A DNA stretch of 64,000 bases from Haliotis asinina (taxonomy: Eukaryota > Mollusca > Gastropoda > Lepetellida > Haliotidae), in the NCBI RefSeq assembly GCF_037392515.1, contig NC_090290.1, forward strand, positions 16,877,753 to 16,941,752, written 5' to 3'. Within the stretch, counting starts at the first letter, position 1. Each line of letters begins with the position of its first letter. The notes beneath the pieces are model-generated. The model searched no databases. It was not told the origin of the DNA and worked only from the letters and a program-made list of their open reading frames with translations. A program made the position numbers and the translations under genes. This document shows positions 54,910-64,000 of the stretch, piece by piece.

Positions 54910-55035
54910 TGTGTAATCATATTATCTAAGGCTCTGGGTTCGAATTCCACTAGAAATTGTACTGTACTGAGCAAGTGTAATCCCATATCTTACATTTGAC
55001 CACATTCTAAAAGGCATTGTGTGATCACAGATTAT
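54910..55035 (+). repeat. tRNA-derived SINE (family C) copy
   Basis: B-box-like GGGTTCGAATTCC, then AAATTGTACTGTACTGAG, AAGTGTAATCCCATATCTTA and TTTGACCACATTCTAAAAGG, matching 48252-48410. Confidence 0.65.
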
Positions 55036-56000
55036 CTTTCCCAGATTAGAACATCATTTCGTAATCTGCTTGCTTCGCAGCTTGTATTTTACCCCAGATG
55101 AACTATACATTCTTGTAATCAGAGCTGAGCGTTATCAGCCTACAAAGTGCATGTATCTTGTTCTGTATCATAATACACATATGTCACATGCCTTTGACAC
55201 AGATTTCGAAAAACGAATGAACTTATCTTTGAAATTTAATGCAAAAGGCAATATTCCAGCATGTGAAACCTTGATAATGATCTTGAGTGTGCAAACTAGT
55301 GGTTAATAGCATGCGCATCGATGGGCACAACGAGATACACAACCAGGTCTCAAGTCTTATACATAATCGTCATTTCAGTCACCTATAAACGCAAGGATGT
55401 GTGAAAGCCAGCGGTGCCACTTTGGTAGAAGAATTTATTTTTAAGCTTGATTTTGATATTATTATTTTCATTCAAACCAGATTCTTTCACATATGTTTTT
55501 ATCAACCAACTTTAAACTCAATTTCATGGGATTATGTGAAATTCTGTACTCGATGTTTTTAACAGAACTGCAGAAATTACTGGGATGTTTTTCACATTTT
55601 AGCAACATACATCAGAAACAGTAAACGAAGTGTCAAGACGCTGAGCTGTCATGTATGATAACATGTAACAGTCAAGAAAGTAATTTTCGTACCGTTGTGG
55701 TTAATATAAAAAGTAAACTTAATAATCCAATCAGATCGTGTTCCTATCGCACTGTAATATGAGTTTAATGTTTACAAGTAGTGTTTGATGATGTGTGGTT
55801 TTAATCAGACATGTGTGACGTGGGACGCACTTGAAACCATGAATATATTTGCCTGCACTACTAACTAGGAACAAATAAGAGCCATGACCTCCCTCATTAA
55901 TCTGAAGAAAAGATCATCCGGGAACATGCTAGACACAAGTTATGGATAATTGCTGTTATATTAAACTGTGGAGAGACGTTCAGTTGTTACTTTGTTGTTT
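55035..56000. other. No gene seen
   Basis: The 78-codon plus-strand frame at 55070-55306 is unsupported. AT-rich sequence. Confidence 0.4.
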
Positions 56001-56001
56001 T

Positions 56002-56190
56002 GAGCCGCAGTCAGCAATATGTCAGCTACATTGCGGGCGTCTATAAATAATCGAGTCTGGACCAGACGATCCAGTGATCAACAGCATGAGCATCGACCTA
56101 CAGAATTAAGATAGAACGTAATGTGTCAAACACATCACAATTACCATCTCCGTATCACCTACTCGTAGTTTCTCGGGTTTGGGAAATGTG
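56002..56190 (+). repeat. Repeat family A copy
   Basis: GAGCCGCAGTCAGCAATATG, ATAATCGAGTCTGGACCAGA, CGATCCAGTGATCAACAGCA and TGAGCATCGACCTACAGAAT. The 3' half is diverged. Confidence 0.75.
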
Positions 56191-56458
56191 CCAGGTGTGT
56201 TCGTAATTATTGCAATCGCTGAGTGTTTTTTCTTTGCTAACGAGGATTTGCTGGCAGCATGATCTACTTAAATTAAATATGGACCATTTACATATGACGA
56301 AAAATTAAGGTTGAATGAACTATTTATCGGTTGGGCACGTGAATGGTTATTTCGATGTTAACCTGAGCGTCTAGATGGTATAAAATTTCTACAATGGGCA
56401 TTGTCCAAGACTATTTATCAAAAGCAGTTTCTCTCCCTTCCTCCAGTCTCTGTCTCTG

Positions 56459-56459
56459 C

Positions 56460-56490
<31 letters not shown>

Positions 56491-56519
56491 CCTCCCTCTC
56501 CCCCTCTCTCTCTCTCTGA
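56459..56519 (+). repeat. (CTGT)n / (CT)n pyrimidine tract
   Basis: (CTGT)n followed by CTCTCTCCCTCCCTC-type sequence and (CT)n. Confidence 0.95.
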
Positions 56520-57060
56520 TATAACACTCAAAGACATGCAACTAAGTAACGTAATACTCAATGACAAGCAAATAAGAGATAAGGCACCCAATGACAAACA
56601 ACTAAGAGTCATAACACCCATTACCAAGCAACTGAATTTAGCATCCAAAGACAAAGAACTAGGAGACATAACACCCCAAGACAGGCACTTAAAAGGCAAA
56701 ACACCCAAAGACAAACAACCAAAAGACACAACATCCAATGACAAACAATTAAGTGACATAACACCAAAGGACACACCTCTAACAGACATAACGCCCAATG
56801 ACAAACATTTAAGAGAAATAGCACCCAAGAGCAAACAACTAAGATAGACAACAGCCAAAGACAAGCAACAATAACTAAAAGACAAAACATCCAATGACAA
56901 GCAGGTAAAAGACAAAACGCCCAATGGCAAGCCACATAGGGATAAATGAAAAGCATCGACAATGCATAACGCCCAAGGACAAGCAACTAAGAGCTATAAC
57001 ACCACAAATGACAAACAATTAAGAGATCTATCGCCCAGTGACAAGCAGCTGACGAAGTGC
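56520..57060 (+). repeat. Degenerate 30-bp minisatellite, about 17 copies
   Basis: The unit approximates ACACCCAATGACAAACAACT-AAGAGACATA, with A/C-rich drift. The period of 30 keeps the plus strand open up to 56847 as ten-residue repeats (ITPNDKQLRD-like) and the minus strand open as well. No start context, domain or codon bias supports a protein. Confidence 0.88.
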
Positions 57061-57424
57061 CCTATGAAATTCAAATTTTATTAACGCAACTCTACATATA
57101 ATGCGACTCCAATACCTAGAACCGTGCTTACAGGATCTTAAAGCTTAGGCATAGTTAAGAATATTGTTTAAACGAGAAAAAATATCATGCACGCGGAACA
57201 AAATGGGTGCGATAGGCTAGGCAGACTCTCATGTCACAATACACTCACCTTTGACGTTTCGAGAAAATTGAACAGTAGGTATCAATGAATATGAATTAAG
57301 CATGAGAACATCATCTATTTGCCTCAGGAGAGGCTTTAATAAATGCCAGTGTCAGTTTTACCGGAAACACTTTCAAAGGGGCAGTGTGTATTCATAGCTT
57401 TAAACCGTGGGACTGTTACAAAAA

Positions 57425-57695
57425 GTCTTATCTTACCTCACATATAAATGCCTTTTTTGACTGGATAAACGCTTTTCTAATATTTTCAACTTGCAAGCAA
57501 GGTACATTTCAATGTACCCCGCCGTCAGTGGCAACTCATTCGGTACTTCTTTATCTCGACTAACATTGAATCAAGCATAATGTCGATGTTTACCGATGTT
57601 TTGCAAATGCAAATCAATGGACGGTAGATAACCTCTAAATCTGTTTTCCTAATGTCGTCTTCATAATTTACCGATGTCTACGAAACGATTTGTCC
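57425..57695 (+). repeat. Dispersed repeat, copy 2 (partner 3762-4060)
   Basis: TCTTATCTTACCTCACATAT, AATGTACCCCGCCGTCAG, TTTATCTCGACTAACATTGA, TTTACCGATGTTTTGCAAAT and CTCTAAATCTGTTTTCCTA. A family C fragment follows directly. Confidence 0.65.
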
Positions 57696-57704
57696 CTAGG
57701 TACC

Positions 57705-57790
57705 TCAATCCATGAACCCAATGGGACTGAACTCTGCTAGAATCTGTACTGAGAAGTGAAATCAAATGTTGCCACATGTTAGTATGGTTG
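57705..57790 (+). repeat. Family C SINE fragment
   Basis: AATGGGACTGAACTCTGCTAG, AATCTGTACTGAGAAGTGAA and ATGTTGCCACATGTT recall the body at 48300-48370. Confidence 0.45.
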
Positions 57791-58695
57791 TTACCATTTT
57801 TTTACCAGAGCCTTTTCCATTTTATCATTTGTCCATTATATTTCCAAGGGGGAACGCTAGAATATCAAGTCTCTGAATTTGAAATATTGTAAATGAAAAT
57901 ACGGTTCTTAAATTATCTCCATAAAATAAAATAGCAAGGAGCTTTTCTTCATTTTCTCAATCTTTGGTATGTTGACTTGCCACATATTTTAGACAAGCAA
58001 CTGCTGTGTTAGGTACATTTGCTTCAGGCTCTGTTGACAGACAAGAGAGGAGGAAGTTTTAACTGATTGACTAACAATACACAGGAAACTGTTCCCTGGC
58101 ACGATTCCGTGATAGCGTCTCAACGTACTGATACAAGCTGAAAATGGCTTGTCAAAAACCTTAGAAAATTTAAATTTAATTCTGAATGATGGTTGCTGTC
58201 TGTGTCTTTTCCATCGTTCTTATGAACTTTCAAGTTGCATGTACAGAGTACACATGGAAAAGTGGCATGTGTTGGCATATATAACTGTATGCACATATGA
58301 GTGTATAGAGTATATAAATAGAAAATAATATTGGATATGACAAGCTGCCCAGATAGGAGCTAGCTACAATGCTACAGCTGTAATGGACACATTAGTTTGA
58401 ATAAGACAAATTGTGCGAGTGCTCCTTTTGAATACCAGAATAGGGTATCCAAGTGCTGAGATTTCTCAGTAAAAAAAAATAAATCAGTTATTTTTCATCG
58501 CAATAAACCTTTCATTGTGACAAAAGTCCCTAAACAATATAAGAACTCTCACAAAAGATGCATCTTGCTGTTTAAGGTTTTAAGTTTCATTGCAACGTTA
58601 ACGTTGTGCAATTTAGTGGAAACCAGAAGCGACAGAAGAAAGACAGTAGACATTTGATCAACCAAGAGGATTTATGTCATAGGATAACTCCCATC
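57790..58695. other. No gene seen
   Basis: AT-rich, without supportable features. Confidence 0.4.
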
Positions 58696-58699
58696 ACGA

Positions 58700-58930
58700 T
58701 ATCCCATTGTCGTAATCTCTTTGATTTTGGTGCTGTACTTCAATTGTTTGTGAAAGAGACAACACATTGTGCAGACATTAAATCAGTCAAGAAAATTCCA
58801 CTGATGCAATTAACCGGTCTTGAGATCACATTGTCGTAATTGCTTAGGTTTGGTGGTTGCAGTTCAAACTGTCATGAAGGAAGAAACACACTGAGTAAAC
58901 ATGATATCAATCAAAAGAGACATAAGACAG
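58700..58930 (+). repeat. Diverged two-copy tandem duplication, about 125 bp
   Basis: CATTGTCGTAATCTCTTTGA / CATTGTCGTAATTGCTTAGG, TTTTGGTG / TTTGGTGG, ACACATTGTGCAGACAT / ACACACTGAGTAAACAT and AATCAGTCAAGA / AATCAATCAAAAG fall in the same order in the two halves. Confidence 0.65.
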
Positions 58931-59111
58931 GATTAATCGCTAAGTGGATAAATAATAGCTTCTCATTTCAACAAAGCACTCAAACGTCTGTGTAACTTTG
59001 TTGATTTAACTGGTTAAATGCGTGTACATGCACACACATATATATTCTTGCAACCAACCTATGTTTCTACATTACCATGTTGTGTATCATACTACTATTT
59101 AACATACATAT

Positions 59112-59280
59112 AGTGTAAGCTGTCTAAACCGGCACTCACTCGGATGGAAGAAATAATCCGGTTAGACAATGCGCCAGATTGTGGAACTGATAATAAATGT
59201 GAGTTTTTACGCCAGTGTTGACAATATGCTGGATTGGAGAGATGCCGATCTATTTTGGAGAGCATCTACTGCAGTTGAAT
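59112..59280 (+). repeat. Dispersed repeat, partner of 33725-33905
   Basis: GCTGTCTAAACCGGCACTCA, GAAATAATCCGGTTAGACAA, TGCGCCAG, GATAATAAATGTGAG, ACGCCAGTGTTGACAATATG and CTGGATTGGAGAGATGCC. Confidence 0.7.
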
Positions 59281-59284
59281 GTAG

Positions 59285-59900
59285 ACCATCTGTGTAAGCG
59301 CGTACCTCTAATGCTGCGGGACACGGCAGAAGTGTATAAAGTTCAGTTTAGTTCAAACACAATGGTTGTTTCCCCAAACCCTAACAGCTCAGTACCCTGC
59401 AGCTAGATAAAACATCACTCGTCATTTACCTGTCTTGCACAATGAACTGACCTAAACAAGAGATTAAAGGGTAGGTGTGAGATTAGGGTGTATGAGGATG
59501 AGAAAGGATGAGATTGTGCTGCTTTCGGTGTGGATTTAATAATTCATTGTATATAATTGAGACGAACTAAATGGTGAACTCGTTTTATAGTTACCTGATG
59601 TACATAGTAAGTAGACAGATTTTGCAAATGGGAATAAAATCAGCTGGGGTGATATGTGGATGGTAGAAACAAAGTAAAGAAGTGTTGGAAACATTTTGAC
59701 GATTTTCACAGTACGCAACCATCGCCCCCCCCCCCCCCCCCCGTCTCTTGTGTGATATGGGGTTTAGTGAATCAAAAATGTGATTAAAACATGTGACCAA
59801 AGTGGTTGGATTCGAAACCTGCCAAAGCCTACCCGAGACGAATCGTCAGCAAAGACCTTTTTCTATCTAGTGTTGTAGATTGGATAGACTTGTTTTGTTT
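59285..59900. other. No gene seen; 18-base C run at 59725-59742
   Basis: A homopolymer of about 18 C lies at 59725. No coding sequence is supported. Confidence 0.5.
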
Positions 59901-59902
59901 GA

Positions 59903-60125
59903 TTGTTGTTTCACACAACACTCATCAATATAAAAAATGACGACGATCTCTAAATAATCGAGACTGGTCCAGAAAATCCAGTAATAGACTGCATGAGCAT
60001 CGATCTACAGAACCGGAATACGATAACATTAATCCACTATGTCACCCACCCCAACCCACTTGTCGCCTACTTCGACAAGCATGGATTGCTGAGGACCAAT
60101 TCTAACTTGGGTCTTCTCGGTTTGC
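59903..60125 (+). repeat. Repeat family A copy, near full length
   Basis: ATAATCGAGACTGGTCCAGA, CTGCATGAGCATCGATCTAC, CTTGTCGCCTACTTCGACAA, GCATGGATTGCTGAGGACCA and ATTCTAACTTGGGTCTTCTC. Confidence 0.75.
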
Positions 60126-60615
60126 AGGTTAGCAAGATGAAGGGGTGTGGACAAAAAATAGGTGGTGGACAAATATTGAATGGTCTACGTTTTTCCCATA
60201 AAAAAACCCAACCTACCTCAAATCGTCAGGTCACACCGTTGAATGCACATTCACTGTCAAGCACGTCAGTAATGAACTAAGCTCGAAACATGCAGATATC
60301 ACTCTTTGTCATACTGAACCGTAGCAAAGGTTACATAAAAAATACTTACTTCCGTGTTGAACAACTACACAATACCCAGCCTGTTACTCCCTGGGTCGAT
60401 ATTGAAATACCTTGTTACCTTATCCCTTACGGTAAAATAATTGCTGCGTTATAACACTGTTCTGTTTGAATATGTGCACAGTGACTCTTCTGCAGCTGTG
60501 CTAAAACATCGTATTGCCAATTCGGAAAAAGAACTGTGTTAGGACAGATATCCATTCATCGATTTGCATTTGCGATGCAGCAAATGTTTTGATAAATGCA
60601 TAAATATATGGTGGG
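60125..60615. other. No gene seen
   Basis: Non-coding. The segment 60540-60605 resembles the segment before the second satellite at 63555-63615. Confidence 0.4.
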
Positions 60616-60619
60616 GTCC

Positions 60620-60870
60620 AGTGACGTAGGACTGAACTGCTCTTGCGCAGGACATAGTAACACCTACGGTTGACTTAGTATCTCCTACGTGGTACTAAGT
60701 ATCTCTTAGAACTTATGCCCTTATATCTTACGTAGGACATACTGTCTTTTATAGTACAGCCAACGTAGGACTTAATATCTCTTAGAACTTAGTAATTTCT
60801 ACGAAGGACCTAATATCTTTTAGGACGGAGGACATACTATCTCGTATGTGTCTGTAGACCGTGTGAACAT
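60620..60870 (+). repeat. Degenerate satellite, about 20-bp unit, locus 1
   Basis: TACGTAGGAC(A/T)TA(C/G)T(G/A)TCT and CTTAGAACTTAGTA(A/T) variants recur about every 20 bases. The same satellite fills 63630-64000. Confidence 0.8.
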
Positions 60871-61180
60871 GCCTTATGGCTCTGGAATGGAACTGTACCG
60901 ATATATACATATTGCAAATACAACAACTATATAAATTCGAACGGAAACTACTGCCACAATAACTACATTCCTAATTTATGCAACATTTAAATAAATGTCT
61001 GACGAGAGGAATGTTTTTTAAGATATATGTTTTCATTTTAACGCTGTGGTCGTCACGTAGCATGAATCATTCATCAATAAATGAAGTATTTCATAAACAA
61101 GTGTAGGAAGTACAACGATTCCTCTTTCAAATATGCATAGCGGAATGAGTGCGTCTGTTTGGAGTAAAGTTCGAACAACA
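60870..61180. other. No gene seen
   Basis: AT-rich, featureless. Confidence 0.4.
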
Positions 61181-61270
61181 TCGTGCCGCACACGTACCAG
61201 TATGAAGAATCAAACCCAGGCCTTCTGTGTGACAGGCAAACGCTTGAAACACTGGGTTACCAGTGTAACT
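61180..61270 (-). repeat. Diverged reverse tRNA-like SINE head
   Basis: GAAGAATCAAACCCAGGCCT and CGCTTGAAACACTGGGTTAC follow the order of a reverse family B head, with a degraded B-box. Confidence 0.4.
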
Positions 61271-61950
61271 ATATGGGATTCAGAGACAGGTGTGTGATTT
61301 TCTTGGTAGTCAAGTAGACATGGAAATCTAACCATTATATAACAGAATATCAGTGCTACCTATTGGGTCTGCTTTTCACTGAAACAGTTCTTTTGGAATT
61401 CGTTTCTAATTAAACGCCAAATGTAGAAACACCATCAAAAACAGGTAATATGATACACCTAGCCTTATCACCTATACTTCATATCTTGACGCCAGTGTTG
61501 GACAGCATCCCGTAATACTCATGCTGTTGATATATGAACTAGATGAACAGTTAATCTCTGAAATGAACATATTTTATATATTTTGTTTAAAAAGATGAAA
61601 TAAAGCGAACAGCGATTTTCATCATTTTCATTTTTCTGAAACTGTTAATTTGGACTCTCTAGACATTCTAGATTCCCCTGCGCTACATTGGGTATATTTG
61701 TTTCAGGGTTTGCATGACAGATTTGTCTGTGAACATGCGGACACGTTATCAACTGTGCAGTAAACGGTTTTTTTTTTTATTTTGTTTTTTTTTTAGTACC
61801 CTGGAACACTATGTGGCCACTTCCACATGACCAAGATTGTATAAAGAGTGTGAAGTGTCATACTAATTAATGTATAGAACTTTTACTGCTCCTGAGAGAT
61901 CGTAAAAAGAATCGTACACCCCATTAAACTTGTACATGTCACGTCACACA
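61270..61950. other. No gene seen
   Basis: A T-rich run lies at 61769-61797. No supported features. Confidence 0.4.
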
Positions 61951-62340
61951 CTACACGAGTCGTACGAATGACCTTGGCCTCGGATGGAATGTGAAATTTT
62001 ACAGTTGGCGTTTACAAAAATGAGTGTAAACAGAGTAATAAAACTTTTGCTTATTTGTTTGTGTTAATAAATACATCCAAGAGATAAAATATTTTTGTTT
62101 TTCATTTCTCGTTTACAAATCCTGAAATTTGATCATTTTTATTATAGACTAAGTCGTTCCGAGTTATCTCCCTTTTCGACCGATCAGGAAACATAATGGT
62201 GAAAGGTGTTGTGTCTCATTCTGCCGAAGGCTGAATGGCGTCGGCTAAATTAAAAGATTTTAAAGACAATACATTCGGGTGCTTCTCAAGAAATACGGAA
62301 TTTACTAGGCTCTTACAATCCCGTACATCCTTTAGAAACA
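61950..62340 (-). repeat. Dispersed repeat, inverted partner of 60-480
   Basis: On the minus strand, GTACGGGATTGTAAGAGCCT, AGTAAATTCCGTATTTCTTG, TTTTATTACTCTGTTTACAC and GGCCAAGGTCATTCGTACGA match the order of 60-480. Confidence 0.6.
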
Positions 62341-62539
62341 CCGCGTAACTAATATAATACAAGTGGAGTTACGATATAGTAAAATATAAAGAGTCTGTGG
62401 CTGAAATCCATTGAGACATATTAACGAGACCAGAACCACCGGCCTGTATGGCAAAGCTGAAATGCATTGTCACACATACTACTGCCTTGTTGCAGAGCAC
62501 CATATTGGTTCATGTTTCGTGCTAGGCTTCTCATTTCCT

Positions 62540-62675
62540 TTGACCGACTTTCAGTTATATACGGCCTACGTATGTCGTCAGAGACCAACCCCATACCAGC
62601 CAAAGACATTTGATTTTGGAATCCTGCTAAATGCGGTGTAAAACTGAACTCACTCATTCACTCACTCACTGAGAT
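62540..62675 (+). repeat. Family B 3' end
   Basis: TTTTGGAATCCTGCTAAATG, CGGTGTAAAACTGAACTCAC and TCATTCACTCACTCACT. The head is not recognisable. Confidence 0.55.
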
Positions 62676-62984
62676 GCGAAGCCACGATCGATTTCAGCTG
62701 TAGGTGAAATGTGGTGTGCCCGATGTTAAGGTCACTGAAATTATTTTGCTGAAAGATCATATTTTACAACAGGGAGAGTAGAAAATAACCTAATCCATTA
62801 ACAATATTGACAAACAGCAAAATCAATATACCAATTAAGCTTAGTGAAGCCCAGTATGAAATTGGTATTAGGCATACGGTATTGTGTATCTTGTAACAGT
62901 ATTATCGTGTGTGTGATATTTCCTCTATTGTCATAGTGCTTTGGTCATAACGGTATTATTTATTTGTTTGTTTATTTGTAGTTT

Positions 62985-63170
62985 AACGGAGCACTCAGCA
63001 ATATCCCAGACTTATGGCGGCGGTCGGTAAATAATCGAGTCTGGACCAGACAATTAAGTGATCAACAGCATGAACATCGAACTACGTAGTTGGGACACGA
63101 TGCCATGTGTAAAAAAGTCCACGAGCCAGACTGCTCAATCCCGTTCATTACCATACATGAATTGGACTCA
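62985..63170 (+). repeat. Repeat family A copy
   Basis: GTTTAACGGAGCACTCAGCA, ATGGCGGCGGTCGGTAAATA, ATCGAGTCTGGACCAGACAA and GTGATCAACAGCATGAACAT, with a poor 3' half. Confidence 0.8.
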
Positions 63171-63630
63171 GTTTGAACATGCCCTTAATTTTGGAACACT
63201 GACCTTGAGGTTGGTGTTGCCAATGCCGATGGTGTTTATGTATCACGGCTGCAGGATCAGGGTCCTAAATATATCGGGTGTTCAGTGAAATCGCAATCAA
63301 CAACAAATAGCCTCCCAACAGTCACACTGTGACAGCGTCAGAAGAATCCATTTCGTGTTCAGAAAAGATTGAACGAGCTCACATTGCTGCACGTGTACAC
63401 CATTAATCAATATCTGTTGAACAGTGATATCACTGTCGACAACATTGAAATTGATATCTCCACAGGGAACCAGAGTCCTGATTCACAAAACGTTCGTAAC
63501 GTTACGAGCTATTGCAAATCTACTGCACCTCATAGGCGAACAAATGCCGTAGCGCTCTATGGATCGAAAGCATGGACACAAATATTTCAGTTTTTATTTG
63601 CGATTCAATAAATGCATTTTCATACGGAAG
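63170..63630. other. No gene seen
   Basis: Contains AAAACGTTCGTAACGTTACGAG at about 63487, resembling the TIR of the element at 21361-21490. Otherwise non-coding. Confidence 0.4.
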
Positions 63631-63631
63631 C

Positions 63632-64000
63632 GTAGTAAGGCCCGGGAAAATGTTTTAGTCTCAGTATCCCTTACGTATGACATAGTATCTCTTTGGACTT
63701 GGTATCTCCTATGTAGGACATACTGTCTCTTAGGACTTAGTATTTCTTACGTAGGACTTACTATCTCTTAGGATTTGGTATCCCTTTCGCAGGACATACT
63801 GTCTCTTATGAATTAATGCTTCCGACGTAGGACTTAGTAACTCCCATGTAGGAATAATATCTCTTAGGACTTAGTATATCTACGTAAGACTTAGGATCTT
63901 CTACGTAGTACATACTATCGTTTAGGACTTAGCACTGTTTATAGAGTAGCGCTACGAACGCTCTTAGGACCTCGTATCTGCTATGTAGGACTTAGTATCT
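63632..64000 (+). repeat. Degenerate ~20-bp satellite, locus 2, runs off the window
   Basis: TATGTAGGACATACTGTCTC, TTAGGACTTAGTATTTCTTA and CGTAGGACTTACTATCTCTT are consecutive units. About 18 units are present up to the last base, so the array continues beyond the window. Confidence 0.88.

Noticed and set aside
56401..56930. Overlapping 148-codon and 170-codon frames on opposite strands
   Set aside because: Period-30 minisatellite keeps both strands open; no gene signals.

Overview
The window looks like intergenic and intronic DNA from a gastropod mollusc, most likely an abalone (Haliotis). The reasons are large amounts of low-density sequence, introns with GT..AG boundaries, and many copies of dispersed repeats that I recall as characteristic of abalone sequence: an element with cores such as ACGCCGCACTCAGCAATATT and CCAGACAATCCAGTGATCAA, and tRNA-headed SINEs ending in (ACTC)n/(GTGA)n. 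The organism call is recognition from memory, not a database match.

Two real protein-coding genes can be supported, both on the minus strand: paralogous alpha-(1,3)-fucosyltransferases of family GT10. Gene 1 has its main coding exon at 9437-10735, and I propose a five-codon first coding exon at 13514-13528. Gene 2 has its catalytic exon at 32012-33098 and a first coding exon at 33993-34090 that carries the start codon and the membrane anchor. Both predict type II Golgi membrane proteins (about 437 and 394 residues) with the GT10 donor-binding motifs intact. They share a splice position just before the anchor, but gene 2 has an additional intron just after it. Two further minus-strand exons look genuine but belong to genes I cannot name: a first coding exon at 26415-26688 (91 residues, strong start context and strong splice sites) and a C-terminal exon at 49241-49395 followed by AATAAA signals.

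The rest is repeats. 4.1-7.1 kb is a decayed non-LTR retrotransposon (endonuclease end, reverse transcriptase, C-terminal zinc knuckle). Many SINE-like copies lie throughout. Several paired dispersed repeats match across the window (1.1/16.0 kb, 0.15/62.0 kb, 3.8/57.4 kb, 10.8/43.2 kb, 33.7/59.1 kb, 40.2/41.5/45.3 kb, 42.8/44.7 kb). A foldback-type element of about 1 kb with long inverted arms sits at 25.1-26.1 kb, and compact hairpin or TIR elements at 17.4 kb and 21.4 kb. Tandem arrays occur at 14.3-15.2, 20.3-21.6, 27.8-28.0, 30.3-30.8, 36.6-38.4, 40.8-41.4, 56.5-57.1, 60.6-60.9 and 63.6-64.0 kb; at least two of them appear to have grown out of SINE sequence.

I found no undescribed multi-gene system. 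The most interesting items are the exon structure of the fucosyltransferase pair (start-codon relocation, intron difference), the two orphan exons, and the birth of minisatellites inside dispersed elements.
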